From the NCBI GenBank assembly GCA_019695335.1, contig JAIBAF010000034.1, positions 1 to 37,932 of the forward strand: a DNA stretch of 37,932 nt, written 5' to 3'. The position numbers and the translations under genes were made by a program. The notes under the pieces were generated by a model. That model searched no databases, was not told the DNA's origin, and worked only from the letters and a program-made list of their open reading frames with translations. This DNA is from a bacterium. GTDB taxonomy: Bacteria > CLD3 > SB21. How positions within the stretch are numbered: the first letter of the stretch is position 1; each line of letters starts with the position of its first letter. Shown one piece after another: positions 9,869 through 16,995 of this stretch.

Positions 9869-10537
9869 ATGATCATAGTAAGCACCATTTTATTAATTAT
9901 GTTTTCTGGGTGTGATTCGGTTGATATGAAAAGACTGTTATCATGCCTTCGAAACGATATCAAATTCGAACAGATAGAAGGCAATTTTAGCTACTACGAA
10001 AGCGATTACTCAAAGAACATGTTTAAGAGCGTTTTTGTTTCAAACTATCCTTCAAAATTAAGATACATCAGTTGTGGGTCAGTTGTTTCTGATACGCTGT
10101 TTTTTGATAACACTCCAATTTCAATTCCTAAACAAATGCCCTTCGATCCTCTGGCCGCCAAGTTGTACAGATTCGTTTTCGAAGGACAAGAATATTTTTG
10201 TATGTTGTCCAAGGCATCGTCGGCGAGTGGTTCGGGCATGGAGGTTACATTTTATACATTGATCGAAACTGAGAATTCTCACATTGAAAATGTAACTTTT
10301 TTTTCAAGTAGGTTTGGAATTGTGGAAAACATCGGTGATTTCAATGGAGATCGAAAACTTGATTACATAAAGCTGACTCACGGAAAGGAATCAAAAGAAT
10401 ATTTCGCTAAGTTGTATTCGATCAAATCTCCGGACGCAGTCTTGGACGATGGACATTACCTCATCATACGATATAAGGGCAACGATCTATTTTGTATCGA
10501 TAAGTGGTCGTGGTCGTTTGAAGCAAACTGTAAATGA
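9869..10537 (+). CDS. Candidate lipoprotein immunity protein
   Basis: 222 residues. The N-terminus is a short hydrophobic segment ending in MFSGC, a plausible though imperfect lipobox with Cys15 as the lipidated residue. A Shine-Dalgarno-like AAGGAA lies about ten bases before the ATG. A DFNGDRKLDYI stretch near residue 155 resembles FG-GAP/VCBS-type calcium-binding loops. The gene sits directly after the wall-hydrolase-like tip. An exported, membrane-tethered immunity protein is what a toxin acting on periplasmic peptidoglycan would need. No specific family is recognised; the role is inferred from context. Confidence 0.6.
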   Translation: MIIVSTILLIMFSGCDSVDMKRLLSCLRNDIKFEQIEGNFSYYESDYSKNMFKSVFVSNYPSKLRYISCGSVVSDTLFFDNTPISIPKQMPFDPLAAKLYRFVFEGQEYFCMLSKASSASGSGMEVTFYTLIETENSHIENVTFFSSRFGIVENIGDFNGDRKLDYIKLTHGKESKEYFAKLYSIKSPDAVLDDGHYLIIRYKGNDLFCIDKWSWSFEANCK

Positions 10538-10607
10538 ATTATTTTTCAGCCGCTTCACCTCACTACGCGCAGTTTATTCTGGAAAAAGATTTTAAGTCCC
10601 GCGCGTA

Positions 10608-10651
10608 GTCAGGCTCCGCGTGGGATACCACGCCCGCGCTGTCGCGCCGGC
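10608..10651 (+). repeat. Dispersed GC-rich repeat, copy 1
   Basis: A 44-base GC-rich stretch (gtcaggctccgcg...gtcgcgccggc) that recurs with few changes at 11284-11326 in the same orientation. The two copies flank the remnant toxin and its membrane partner. The composition is far more GC-rich than the surrounding tips. Confidence 0.7.
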
Positions 10652-10816
10652 ATTGGCTATTCAATACTTGAAGGTATTGCTAACTTTTTTGGGTTTGGAT
10701 CAGATGTTTCTCATCGTGCGATGAACAAAGACAATCCCGATCATCCGGTCCATAACTTATCAGCAGATGCAGCCTTAAGAGAAAGTCAGTATCAAGCTGA
10801 AAGGACTAAACAGTAA
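10652..10816 (+). pseudogene. Remnant C-terminus of a toxin tip
   Basis: A frame with no start codon runs from the end of the GC-rich repeat to TAA at 10814. It encodes about 54 residues including GYSILEGIANFFGFGSDVS, a DNPDHPVHNLSAD stretch and a polar end ERTKQ. The next gene starts one base after its stop, as for the other toxin/immunity pairs here. I read it as the last piece of an Rhs toxin whose core and catalytic part were lost. The Rhs connection is inferred from position. Confidence 0.5.
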
Positions 10817-10817
10817 T

Positions 10818-11231
10818 ATGAATCAGTTTTTTCGTACGTGTAATTTTCTAACCGCGGGACTTCTAATTGTTCTTTTAATTGTTTTGGTTTGGAATTCATT
10901 TAGTGATGAACATGGTGATAAGTTTCTTGCGGTTTTTGTAGGTAGCTTGATTGCCGCAGCATTTTTTGGTGCTGAAATTTTTCTTCTTCTTTACGTACGT
11001 AGTCGAACAATACAAAACAATACTAGGATATACATTCTTCAAATTTTTGCAATGACGGTATTGGTATGTTTTTTATTTATCATATGGGGTTTTATTCTTA
11101 CGCGACAGTCAATAGTAATGGGAGAAATGGAATTTCGGCAATTGGCTTTTATTCTTCTGAGTATGTTGATCCTCGCTTATTCAATTCTCTCAATTATTTA
11201 TTTTGGTAATAAATTACGCATCAAAAAATAG
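10818..11231 (+). CDS. Four-helix membrane protein, candidate immunity protein
   Basis: 137 residues with four predicted transmembrane helices (about residues 10-28, 38-62, 70-92 and 99-128) and a basic C-terminus NKLRIKK. Its ATG comes one base after the stop of the toxin remnant. Integral membrane immunity proteins usually protect against toxins that act on or in the inner membrane or periplasm, so the lost toxin may have been one of those. It could alternatively be an unrelated small membrane protein. Confidence 0.55.
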   Translation: MNQFFRTCNFLTAGLLIVLLIVLVWNSFSDEHGDKFLAVFVGSLIAAAFFGAEIFLLLYVRSRTIQNNTRIYILQIFAMTVLVCFLFIIWGFILTRQSIVMGEMEFRQLAFILLSMLILAYSILSIIYFGNKLRIKK

Positions 11232-11283
11232 TTGCCTCGCCAGCCTCACATGCTCACGGGATTTCTTTTGGAGTTGCTCGCAG

Positions 11284-11326
11284 GTCAGGCTCAGCGTTGA
11301 TACCACGCCCCCGCTGTCGCGCCGGC
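11284..11326 (+). repeat. Dispersed GC-rich repeat, copy 2
   Basis: Matches 10608-10651 in the same orientation, with the shared core ATACCACGCCC-CGCTGTCGCGCCGGC differing by only a few bases. Together with copy 1 it brackets a ~630-base toxin-remnant/membrane-protein module. Confidence 0.7.
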
Positions 11327-11475
11327 TATTGAGCAGATGTCGCCGCTTCCGCTCGTTTCGCGCTCCCCGCATCGCTTGCAGCGGCTCCCATTTGTTTCCT
11401 CCGATTGCATATAGGTTTTTTTACTTACCTATAAATTCGTACATCACCACAGACAGAGAGGGGCGCCGAGGATCG

Positions 11476-11520
11476 TGCGCCGCAGGCGCAAAGCCGAGGC
11501 GTGGGGAGAGCCTTCTCCCC
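11476..11520. repeat. Two adjacent GC-rich hairpins (REP-like)
   Basis: TGCGCC-GCA-GGCGCA at 11476-11490 and GGGGAGA-GCCT-TCTCCCC at 11503-11520 are perfect short inverted repeats 12 bases apart. Neither is followed by a T-run in either direction, so simple rho-independent terminators are unlikely. A REP-like dispersed element is a better reading. Confidence 0.5.
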
Positions 11521-11532
11521 GAGAGTAATAAA

Positions 11533-11578
11533 TTGCATTCCACGAATAGCGGTAGTACTTTCTTACAGGCGGTGAATT
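11533..11578 (+). pseudogene. 46-base scrap of the Rhs YD region
   Basis: These 46 bases match 6558-6603 of the full-length Rhs gene at 44 positions, in the same orientation. The matched part encodes the HSTNGGSTFLQAVN stretch of the YD region. The surrounding sequence on both sides is unrelated, so this is a recombination or deletion footprint. Confidence 0.85.
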
Positions 11579-11642
11579 TACTTCAAATCAGCTTTTCACC
11601 GGACCTATTTCAATAACAACTTACTCAAAAAACATGTATCGA

Positions 11643-11663
11643 AATACACAAAAAACGTGTATT
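11643..11663. promoter_or_regulatory. 21-base palindrome AATACAC-N7-GTGTATT, copy 1
   Basis: Perfect 7-base arms around a 7-base A-rich centre. The same arms and the same spacing occur at 30142-30162, and degenerate relatives lie at 21632-21684. It lies 239 bases before the PQQ-like gene remnant. It could be an operator for a dimeric regulator or a dispersed repeat. Confidence 0.45.
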
Positions 11664-11901
11664 AAGTGTTACCCAAAACATGAATATTTTCAATGACAAA
11701 AGTCATTGACAAATCTTCTTAAGAAAACTACTTTACGCCGTTAGCCAAAGCCACATTCCTGAGGGAACGTAGCTTGTAAACTATGATCTAGCCCCAATCA
11801 AATTTCTCTAAAAACCGAACGTAAATTTTTCCGATTGTTTTTCAATCACTTGTACCTTTTTTGCAATTAGCTGATACACACATTTATAAGGAGACCCTGC
11901 C

Positions 11902-12455
11902 ATGAATTTCAGGTTTATTACTCTGATGGTTGTCCTGATTAGTTTTGAAACCGCAATTGCACAGACATTGCCGGTTATCTGGGAACAAAAAATGAGTCCC
12001 GGAGCGACTAAAATAAAAATGCACTCCAAGGATGATGCCCTTTTCATCGGATCGGGTGAAAAGTTCATCACGGCCTTCCATGCAGCCGATGGCAGCATCG
12101 TATGGAGTTACAAATTTGAAGAAAAGTTCGGCATCAAGTCGTTTGAATGGCAGGAATGGAACCGTGAAAATGGCGTCATTTTATTAGGCAATTCAGACGA
12201 TAATAGTATTAAAATTTTTATAGACGAAAAAACAGGGAACGAACTTTGGCGGACGGATAAACTGTCTGAATTTAAGAAATATGCTTTTAACGAGTCGTTC
12301 ACTAATTGCTTTGTCAATGAACTTCACGCTTTTCCTATTATTGGCGGCGCGGCGTGCGCAATCCGACGCTTGAATTGGCTGATTTCATGACGGTAGACGG
12401 TCAATTTATTTTCGAATATGCTTTATCGAAAGCCAGGAAATCCGTAAATGGTTAA
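11902..12455 (+). pseudogene. Truncated, frameshifted PQQ-like beta-propeller protein
   Basis: The first frame (11902-12390) starts with a signal peptide ending in AIAQ and contains PQQ/WD-type blade motifs: ALFIGSGEKFITAFHAADG, SIVWSYKF, KIFIDEKTGNELWRTD. Beta-propellers of this type normally have six to eight blades, and only about two or three are present. After about base 12345 the frame continues in nonsense, while another frame from 12351 to TAA at 12453 reads a plausible C-terminus (NPTLELADFMTVDGQFIFEYA). I infer an internal deletion or frameshift that fused the two ends. AAGGAG stands nine bases before the ATG. Confidence 0.6.
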
Positions 12456-12495
12456 AGAATGTAAACTTCACTTACTACACACATGGGATTTTTTT

Positions 12496-13179
12496 ATGAA
12501 AAAATTAATAATGACTGTTCTATTAGTTTTGATCGGATGTGCACCGTCGACCCGTTTTATCAGTCCGGAATATGATGGAAAAACTTTGGTTGGCAAAACG
12601 ATCGTGATCACGCCGCTAACGGATCGAAATTTATTTATCGAAAACACCGACGACGTCAAAGATGATCTTGGAGATGGCAATGCCCGCAGTGTTTACACGT
12701 CATTTTTTGATTCTACCATGACACAAGCTGTACGAAAATATGCCAGAATGAGAAAAGTACGGATTAAAGATTTCAATATTCAACCCGTTCTTGAAAGTAC
12801 CACGTTTACCATCGGCAAAGATAAAACGATGGAAATCGCTTTACCCCAGGAAGGGCAAACGACCGAATTTGATTCGACGTACGATTTTGTCTTGTTTATT
12901 GGGCGGCTTGATATTTCAAGGTATGCAGGTCAGGCTGGAACGTGGATTCCCGGTCCAAAAGGCGGAGGAAGTACCGTAGGTGGAAAATCGCCTGCTCTTC
13001 TTCACAAGGTTACGTACGCCATCTGGGACAATGAAAAGGGGAAAATCGTGTGCTACGGTCAATTCGACGCTGAAGCGTCTTTTGCATTTGCTATGACACG
13101 AGGCACTTGGGTATCGGCTGTTGAAACCGTCGCGTATTTGATTTTAGAAGAGAGTCCGTTTTTTAAACGTTCATATTAA
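12496..13179 (+). CDS. Predicted lipoprotein of unknown function
   Basis: 227 residues from the ATG at 12496, chosen because it places a clear lipoprotein signal (KKLIMTVLLVLIGC) at the N-terminus; an in-frame ATG 48 bases upstream would bury it. Residues about 115-215 contain a strand-rich segment with YDFVLFIGRLDISRY, a central YAIWDN motif and a helical end (SAVETVAYLILEES). The next gene carries a similar segment with YLMWDN, so the two neighbours probably share a periplasmic fold. It stops 25 bases before that gene, and co-transcription is likely. No family is recognised. Confidence 0.75.
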   Translation: MKKLIMTVLLVLIGCAPSTRFISPEYDGKTLVGKTIVITPLTDRNLFIENTDDVKDDLGDGNARSVYTSFFDSTMTQAVRKYARMRKVRIKDFNIQPVLESTTFTIGKDKTMEIALPQEGQTTEFDSTYDFVLFIGRLDISRYAGQAGTWIPGPKGGGSTVGGKSPALLHKVTYAIWDNEKGKIVCYGQFDAEASFAFAMTRGTWVSAVETVAYLILEESPFFKRSY

Positions 13180-13204
13180 AACACTCACTTTCACTCGGAT
13201 TACA

Positions 13205-14416
13205 ATGAAAACTTTATTTCTTATTCTGCTTTTCACTGTCACCTTACACAGCCAGGACCGCTCGTTAGGTATTGTCACTTTAGTGCTGAATCCGGTACTG
13301 CAGGGCGATTCGGTCGTATGGAATGGAACGGACGAATCGGCGTATTTAAAAGCGCTTGAGGACAAACTTCCGGTAGTTTTTGAACAGTATTCGCCGATTG
13401 TTTTTCAAATCCGCCGCTCAAAAATGAATGTCAACAAACACATGTTGGCAACGGCTAAGACACAAACGGGGTTTTACGTCCCTTCGACTCAAATTAATAT
13501 CGGCGGATCAAAGCCGTCAACCATTCTGTGGCTGCAGGATCTGCATGTGTCACGTTTGGAAGATTCTTTGCATTGGTCGTGCAAATATCTTATGTGGGAC
13601 AACCTGGATGAAAAAGTTATGGGGTATGGCATATTACAAGCCTGTATGCATGCCGGCGACTCGGGTATCGATTGGGATGCAGCGGCCATCAAGTTTGGCG
13701 AACAATTGAAAATGCAAATGGCGACACCGGAAGTTTCCCCGGTTTATATTGTAACGACGGGGTCCCAGAATAAACGAGTGGCTATGCGATTCAAAGCCAT
13801 GGGACATTTGAATTTTCATCTGCCCAAAAAAGATCAGGGAGATCCCTATGTTCCGGATGAATACGAAAACCTCCGAACTCATCCGTCTATTACGCAGTAT
13901 TTTTCCAATGCACCTTCATTCACGCCGTCCGTAGAAATAGTTTTTCCTCAAAAAATTTCGAACATCATTCTCGGAATGGATTTTAATTTCGAATCGCTGG
14001 AATCTTCAGGCTCTCGGACTTTGGTGTATTCCTCAGAAGGTATTCCGAATGAAACATTGCATGTTCGGACGATTGGCTTTTTAATATGCTACAGTCAGAA
14101 ATTTAATGATTTCTCAGACGCGTACTGGTTTGTTAAAGGGCGCCTTGATTTTAAAAAATATTCAGGGAAATCGCATTTTACCGATTTCACAATCAAGCTC
14201 AACTTTGATGAAGCAGTCGCTCCGGGTTTGAGTTTCGGTGTAGAAGGCAAACCGTCCGGGATGCTGTTCGGTCTATCGGCCGAACTGGGTTTCAGTTTTG
14301 CCAGTACTAATTTAACTTCTGCGTCGATAGGTGGAGATGCTGTGCCCATCGATTTTAAACTGGCGGACAATCAGATTTATCTGAAAGCGGGGATATTTTA
14401 TGATTGGAAATGGTAA
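13205..14416 (+). CDS. Secreted or outer-membrane protein of unknown function
   Basis: 403 residues with a signal peptide (residues 1-17, ending in LHSQ). Residues about 100-190 parallel the upstream lipoprotein (LQDLHVSRLED, YLMWDN, followed by GYG and a long helix). Residues about 225-403 are rich in alternating aromatic/hydrophobic strands and end in aromatic FYDWKW, as expected for an outer-membrane beta-barrel whose last strand ends in an aromatic residue. With the lipoprotein it could form an envelope-bound pair. Barrel assignment is by pattern only. Confidence 0.7.
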   Translation: MKTLFLILLFTVTLHSQDRSLGIVTLVLNPVLQGDSVVWNGTDESAYLKALEDKLPVVFEQYSPIVFQIRRSKMNVNKHMLATAKTQTGFYVPSTQINIGGSKPSTILWLQDLHVSRLEDSLHWSCKYLMWDNLDEKVMGYGILQACMHAGDSGIDWDAAAIKFGEQLKMQMATPEVSPVYIVTTGSQNKRVAMRFKAMGHLNFHLPKKDQGDPYVPDEYENLRTHPSITQYFSNAPSFTPSVEIVFPQKISNIILGMDFNFESLESSGSRTLVYSSEGIPNETLHVRTIGFLICYSQKFNDFSDAYWFVKGRLDFKKYSGKSHFTDFTIKLNFDEAVAPGLSFGVEGKPSGMLFGLSAELGFSFASTNLTSASIGGDAVPIDFKLADNQIYLKAGIFYDWKW

Positions 14417-14466
14417 ATGAAAGGGGATGCAGATAAATAATCGTTTTCAAAAAAATAAGGAACTAT

Positions 14467-14832
14467 ATGTTATATTGGCACTCGTTTAAGGTTGCTGAAG
14501 ATGAGTTAAAAAAATTGGAAAATACTAATAACATCCAAAAAGCATATATTTTAGATGTACCTTCGGCTGGAAATTCATTCTTACTTACTGAAAACGATGG
14601 GATTATAAAACTTCAGCCAATTCATTTATCACTAAAATGGGTTCTACATTTTATAGGTCTGTGTTGTTCTGGATTGGTTCTCATTCCTTTTTTTATCATG
14701 GCGCTTAAAGCGAAAGACTTTGAAACAATGTTAGGTATGGTAGGATTTGTAATGGCGATGTATACTTCAATAGTTATAACTTACGTAAGTGAAAGAAAAA
14801 AAATAAAATCATTACTAAAACTCACAAAATAA
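14467..14832 (+). CDS. Small two-helix membrane protein, possible orphan immunity gene
   Basis: 121 residues: a soluble N-terminus (about 55 residues), two transmembrane helices at about 59-81 and 88-107, and a lysine-rich tail. AAGGAA lies shortly before the ATG. It sits at the edge of the tip array next to other small genes and Rhs scraps, but no toxin tip precedes it. It may be an immunity gene whose toxin is lost; no sequence feature proves this. Confidence 0.5.
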   Translation: MLYWHSFKVAEDELKKLENTNNIQKAYILDVPSAGNSFLLTENDGIIKLQPIHLSLKWVLHFIGLCCSGLVLIPFFIMALKAKDFETMLGMVGFVMAMYTSIVITYVSERKKIKSLLKLTK

Positions 14833-14904
14833 TTAACGGCAAAACTTTGATCATTAACTCGCGTATGGATACGTTTCCATAGGCACAGTTTGACGCCTTA
14901 AAGC

Positions 14905-15144
14905 ATGAAAATAGAAAATAAACAAAAAATATTATCGATTGGATTAGCTGTTGGAATTACATCGCTTTTTGGATATATCCTTTTTAGGCCAGGTCCTCTC
15001 CCACTGTTGCTTTATAGCATATGGAAGATCTGTGGCAAAATAAATACAGAACAAAATTTTATAAAAATAGGATATGCGATAACAGCATTAATAGTATTTT
15101 CGTTAAGCAATAAAATTTTTTATAAAATGTTGTCTAAACGATAA
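14905..15144 (+). CDS. Very small membrane protein, possible orphan immunity gene
   Basis: 79 residues with two hydrophobic helices (about 10-27 and 55-70) and a basic end KMLSKR. It lies 72 bases after the previous small membrane protein gene and just before an Rhs scrap. Its position in the array suggests another immunity gene separated from its toxin. With so short a protein the coding call itself is moderate. Confidence 0.45.
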   Translation: MKIENKQKILSIGLAVGITSLFGYILFRPGPLPLLLYSIWKICGKINTEQNFIKIGYAITALIVFSLSNKIFYKMLSKR

Positions 15145-15164
15145 CAACCTTAGCGGAGACGGTC

Positions 15165-15203
15165 TTTTATCGCACGAAAGGCAAAGTCACCGGCACCAAA
15201 AAC
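15165..15203 (+). pseudogene. Scrap of the Rhs YD region
   Basis: The frame reads FYRTKGKVTGTK, matching FYRLKGKLTGTKTR of the full-length Rhs protein (bases about 5992-6030). The frame continues past it into unrelated sequence and stops at about 15277. It is a second isolated footprint of Rhs DNA, from a different part of the shell than the scrap at 11533. Confidence 0.7.
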
Positions 15204-15243
15204 CAAAAATCTTGGGCTCACTTAGTTCTTGGTTTCAGCCAAA

Positions 15244-15576
15244 ATGAAAAAAAAATTGCAAGATGCTCTCATTGAATTAGCGAATTTTAAGCTGAGAGTG
15301 AATGATTTCATCGATACGGCTGTATATGAAGTAGTGTTTGATATAATAACAGCCGACACTTTCATCTCAGGGGTTGCTACTAAAATATTAGATTCAAGTC
15401 GGATTTCAATTGCAGAAAAAACTATTTTAGATAGACCACTATTAGATAATTTTTATTGGTTGTCACCCGACGGAAGAAAAGTTGATATAAGTAAATTTCC
15501 CCAGATTATTGAATATGTTGCGCAGATAGAAAAAGTAAGAATTTGTGGAAAAAAAATTGTTCAATCTGAAGTATGA
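15244..15576 (+). CDS. Small soluble protein, probable orphan immunity protein
   Basis: 110 residues from the ATG at 15244, preferred over an in-frame TTG 15 bases upstream. No signal peptide or transmembrane helix. It starts with a lysine-rich segment followed by an amphipathic helix; the C-terminal part has a WLSPDGRKVDISKFPQ motif. It lies between an Rhs scrap and a broken tip and has no intact toxin before it. I do not recognise the family; the immunity role is inferred from position. Confidence 0.5.
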   Translation: MKKKLQDALIELANFKLRVNDFIDTAVYEVVFDIITADTFISGVATKILDSSRISIAEKTILDRPLLDNFYWLSPDGRKVDISKFPQIIEYVAQIEKVRICGKKIVQSEV

Positions 15577-15584
15577 GGTAATTC

Positions 15585-16032
15585 AAGAGATGTACTACTA
15601 TGGTATGAGAATCGAAGGACTTGGCACACAGAATGACAATAAATTTTTAGTCAATGGCAAAGAGCTCACCGACGACTTCGGTCTGAACTGGTATGAGTAT
15701 GGCTGGTGTACTTACGACGCGCAACTCGGAAGATGGCATCAGGTCGATCCGATGGATGAATTTCATTCGCCGTACTGGATGAAGCCATTCAAGCCGCTGG
15801 GGGAGAAATTACAGCAGTTAGACAATCCGGACGTGAATTACTCAGAATCGGTTCAGGCGGAAAACATGGTATTTCAGGTCCTCATGTACATGAGTTGATC
15901 AGAATGGTCGATCCGCAAGGAAAAATACGCTATAAAATAGCGAAAGAAGCTATTCCTGCAACACAGAAGCATATTAAAGAGCTTTACAAAGCTCTTCAGA
16001 ATAATCTTTATAGAACCAAAGGGATTAGGTGA
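15585..16032 (+). pseudogene. Broken Rhs tip: core joined out of frame to a toxin end
   Basis: The core part reads [29 protein letters not shown] and [16 protein letters not shown] up to about base 15775. Here the usual CYVGNNP...DPDG stretch is missing. The core frame then runs into 40 meaningless residues, while the frame one base away reads a plausible toxin end to TGA at 16030: LDEAIQAAGGEITAVRQSG, LLRIGSGGKHGISGPHVHE and YKALQNNLYRTKGIR. So a deletion removed the core/toxin junction and left a frameshift. The toxin family is not identified. The following immunity gene starts two bases after the stop and appears intact. Confidence 0.75.
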
Positions 16033-16033
16033 A

Positions 16034-16549
16034 ATGATAATAGGAATTGGTTTTCTGCAGAACAGATCGAAAATTGAAGAACAACTTTGCAACTTATGCG
16101 ATCAACAAAATTACGTAATTGAATTTGGGGACAATGCTTGTCCTCAGGATTTAAGAAATGGTGTTAAAATTGTATTAGAGAGATTTTCAATACAACTTAT
16201 TGGCTTTTTACGTAATCCTAAAAATCTCTCTGAAAACGAAGCTATTTCTATAGGTACTGCACTTGATTATGGTAAAAACACTGAAATTTTTTTTGATTTT
16301 TTAAGACAAGTAAGAAATATTGTTCTCAACGAGAAGATTGCTGAATTCGTTGTTTTATTTGCTACAGGTTGGTCTACCACTCAACGTGTAAGAAAACGGG
16401 AAGGCACTATTGATGATTTGCTCTTTTTATTAAGCCAACCCTGTAGTTGGGAAGAAGAATATTATGAACCTCACACGGATTCCTATTGGTGTAGTGATGA
16501 TTATCCACTTGTTTTTACGGTTTTGGTCAACAAGCATGTGGTTCAGTAG
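16034..16549 (+). CDS. Candidate immunity protein of the broken tip
   Basis: 171 residues, soluble, mostly helical, no signal peptide. The ATG follows the stop of the broken toxin by one base, so it was evidently its partner. It remains open although its toxin is disrupted, as expected if kept for protection against the same toxin from relatives. The last ten residues may be foreign: a different frame across 16516-16560 reads into the next, headless toxin, so the end of this gene may mark a junction. No family recognised. Confidence 0.6.
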   Translation: MIIGIGFLQNRSKIEEQLCNLCDQQNYVIEFGDNACPQDLRNGVKIVLERFSIQLIGFLRNPKNLSENEAISIGTALDYGKNTEIFFDFLRQVRNIVLNEKIAEFVVLFATGWSTTQRVRKREGTIDDLLFLLSQPCSWEEEYYEPHTDSYWCSDDYPLVFTVLVNKHVVQ

Positions 16550-16560
16550 TCTCAACGACA

Positions 16561-16995
16561 ATGTTTTTCAGGCCATCTGAAGATGTATTTAATGGATTGA
16601 AAGAATGGACGAAAGTTGCTGAGTTTACTGCGTATACGGTTGTCATGGCTGCAGGAGGAGAGGCGCTTTCTACCATGATGTGGGCTGCAAAGGTAAATTC
16701 ATTAGTAGGAGTAACTGAGGCAAACAATGTAGTTCAGGCGACTAATAAAGTCGTTCAGACGGCGAATAGTGCTGCAACAGTTAGTCGTCATGCAAATAAC
16801 ATTTTAAATAAAACTCTTACCAAAGAACAAATTCAAAAACTAGTTGATATTGAAAACCTTGCCGAATCAAGTTTAAAAAAAGGCCAGTTTCGAATGGATG
16901 CTTTGATGGATATTTTGTTAGAAAATGGTGTGAGTGCTGAGGAAGCATTTAAAATGCTGTCTCCTTTAAGAGGTGGTTGGAAAATTATCAAATAA
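16561..16995 (+). CDS. Headless toxin C-terminus without Rhs core
   Basis: 144 residues from the first ATG, but the frame is open upstream to about base 16516 (reading GSVVSTT just before the ATG), so this is likely a fragment. An alanine/valine-rich helical segment (AAGGEALSTMMWAAKVNSLVG, about residues 31-50) is followed by polar helices and a compact end (GVSAEEAFKMLSPLRGGWKIIK spans the last 22 residues). The next gene overlaps its end by 23 bases. Layout and overlap match a toxin tip whose core was deleted. The activity is not recognised. Confidence 0.5.
   Translation: MFFRPSEDVFNGLKEWTKVAEFTAYTVVMAAGGEALSTMMWAAKVNSLVGVTEANNVVQATNKVVQTANSAATVSRHANNILNKTLTKEQIQKLVDIENLAESSLKKGQFRMDALMDILLENGVSAEEAFKMLSPLRGGWKIIK

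Larger units (their letters stand above)
11232..11901. other. Gene-free stretch with repeats, an Rhs scrap and a palindrome
   Basis: No convincing gene is present; the open frame 11203-11616 is built of repeat-derived, arginine/serine-rich codons. The stretch holds the second GC-rich repeat (11284-11326), two adjacent hairpins (11476-11520), a 46-base Rhs scrap (11533-11578) and a 21-base palindrome (11643-11663). Bases 11752-11770 can form a weak stem-loop (ATTCC-TGA-GGGAA core). A good ribosome-binding site AAGGAG lies at 11888-11893 before the next gene. Confidence 0.7.

Noticed and set aside
11203-11616. 137-codon frame after the four-helix membrane protein
   Set aside because: It runs through the GC-rich repeat, the hairpins and the Rhs scrap; composition is that of repeats, not a protein.
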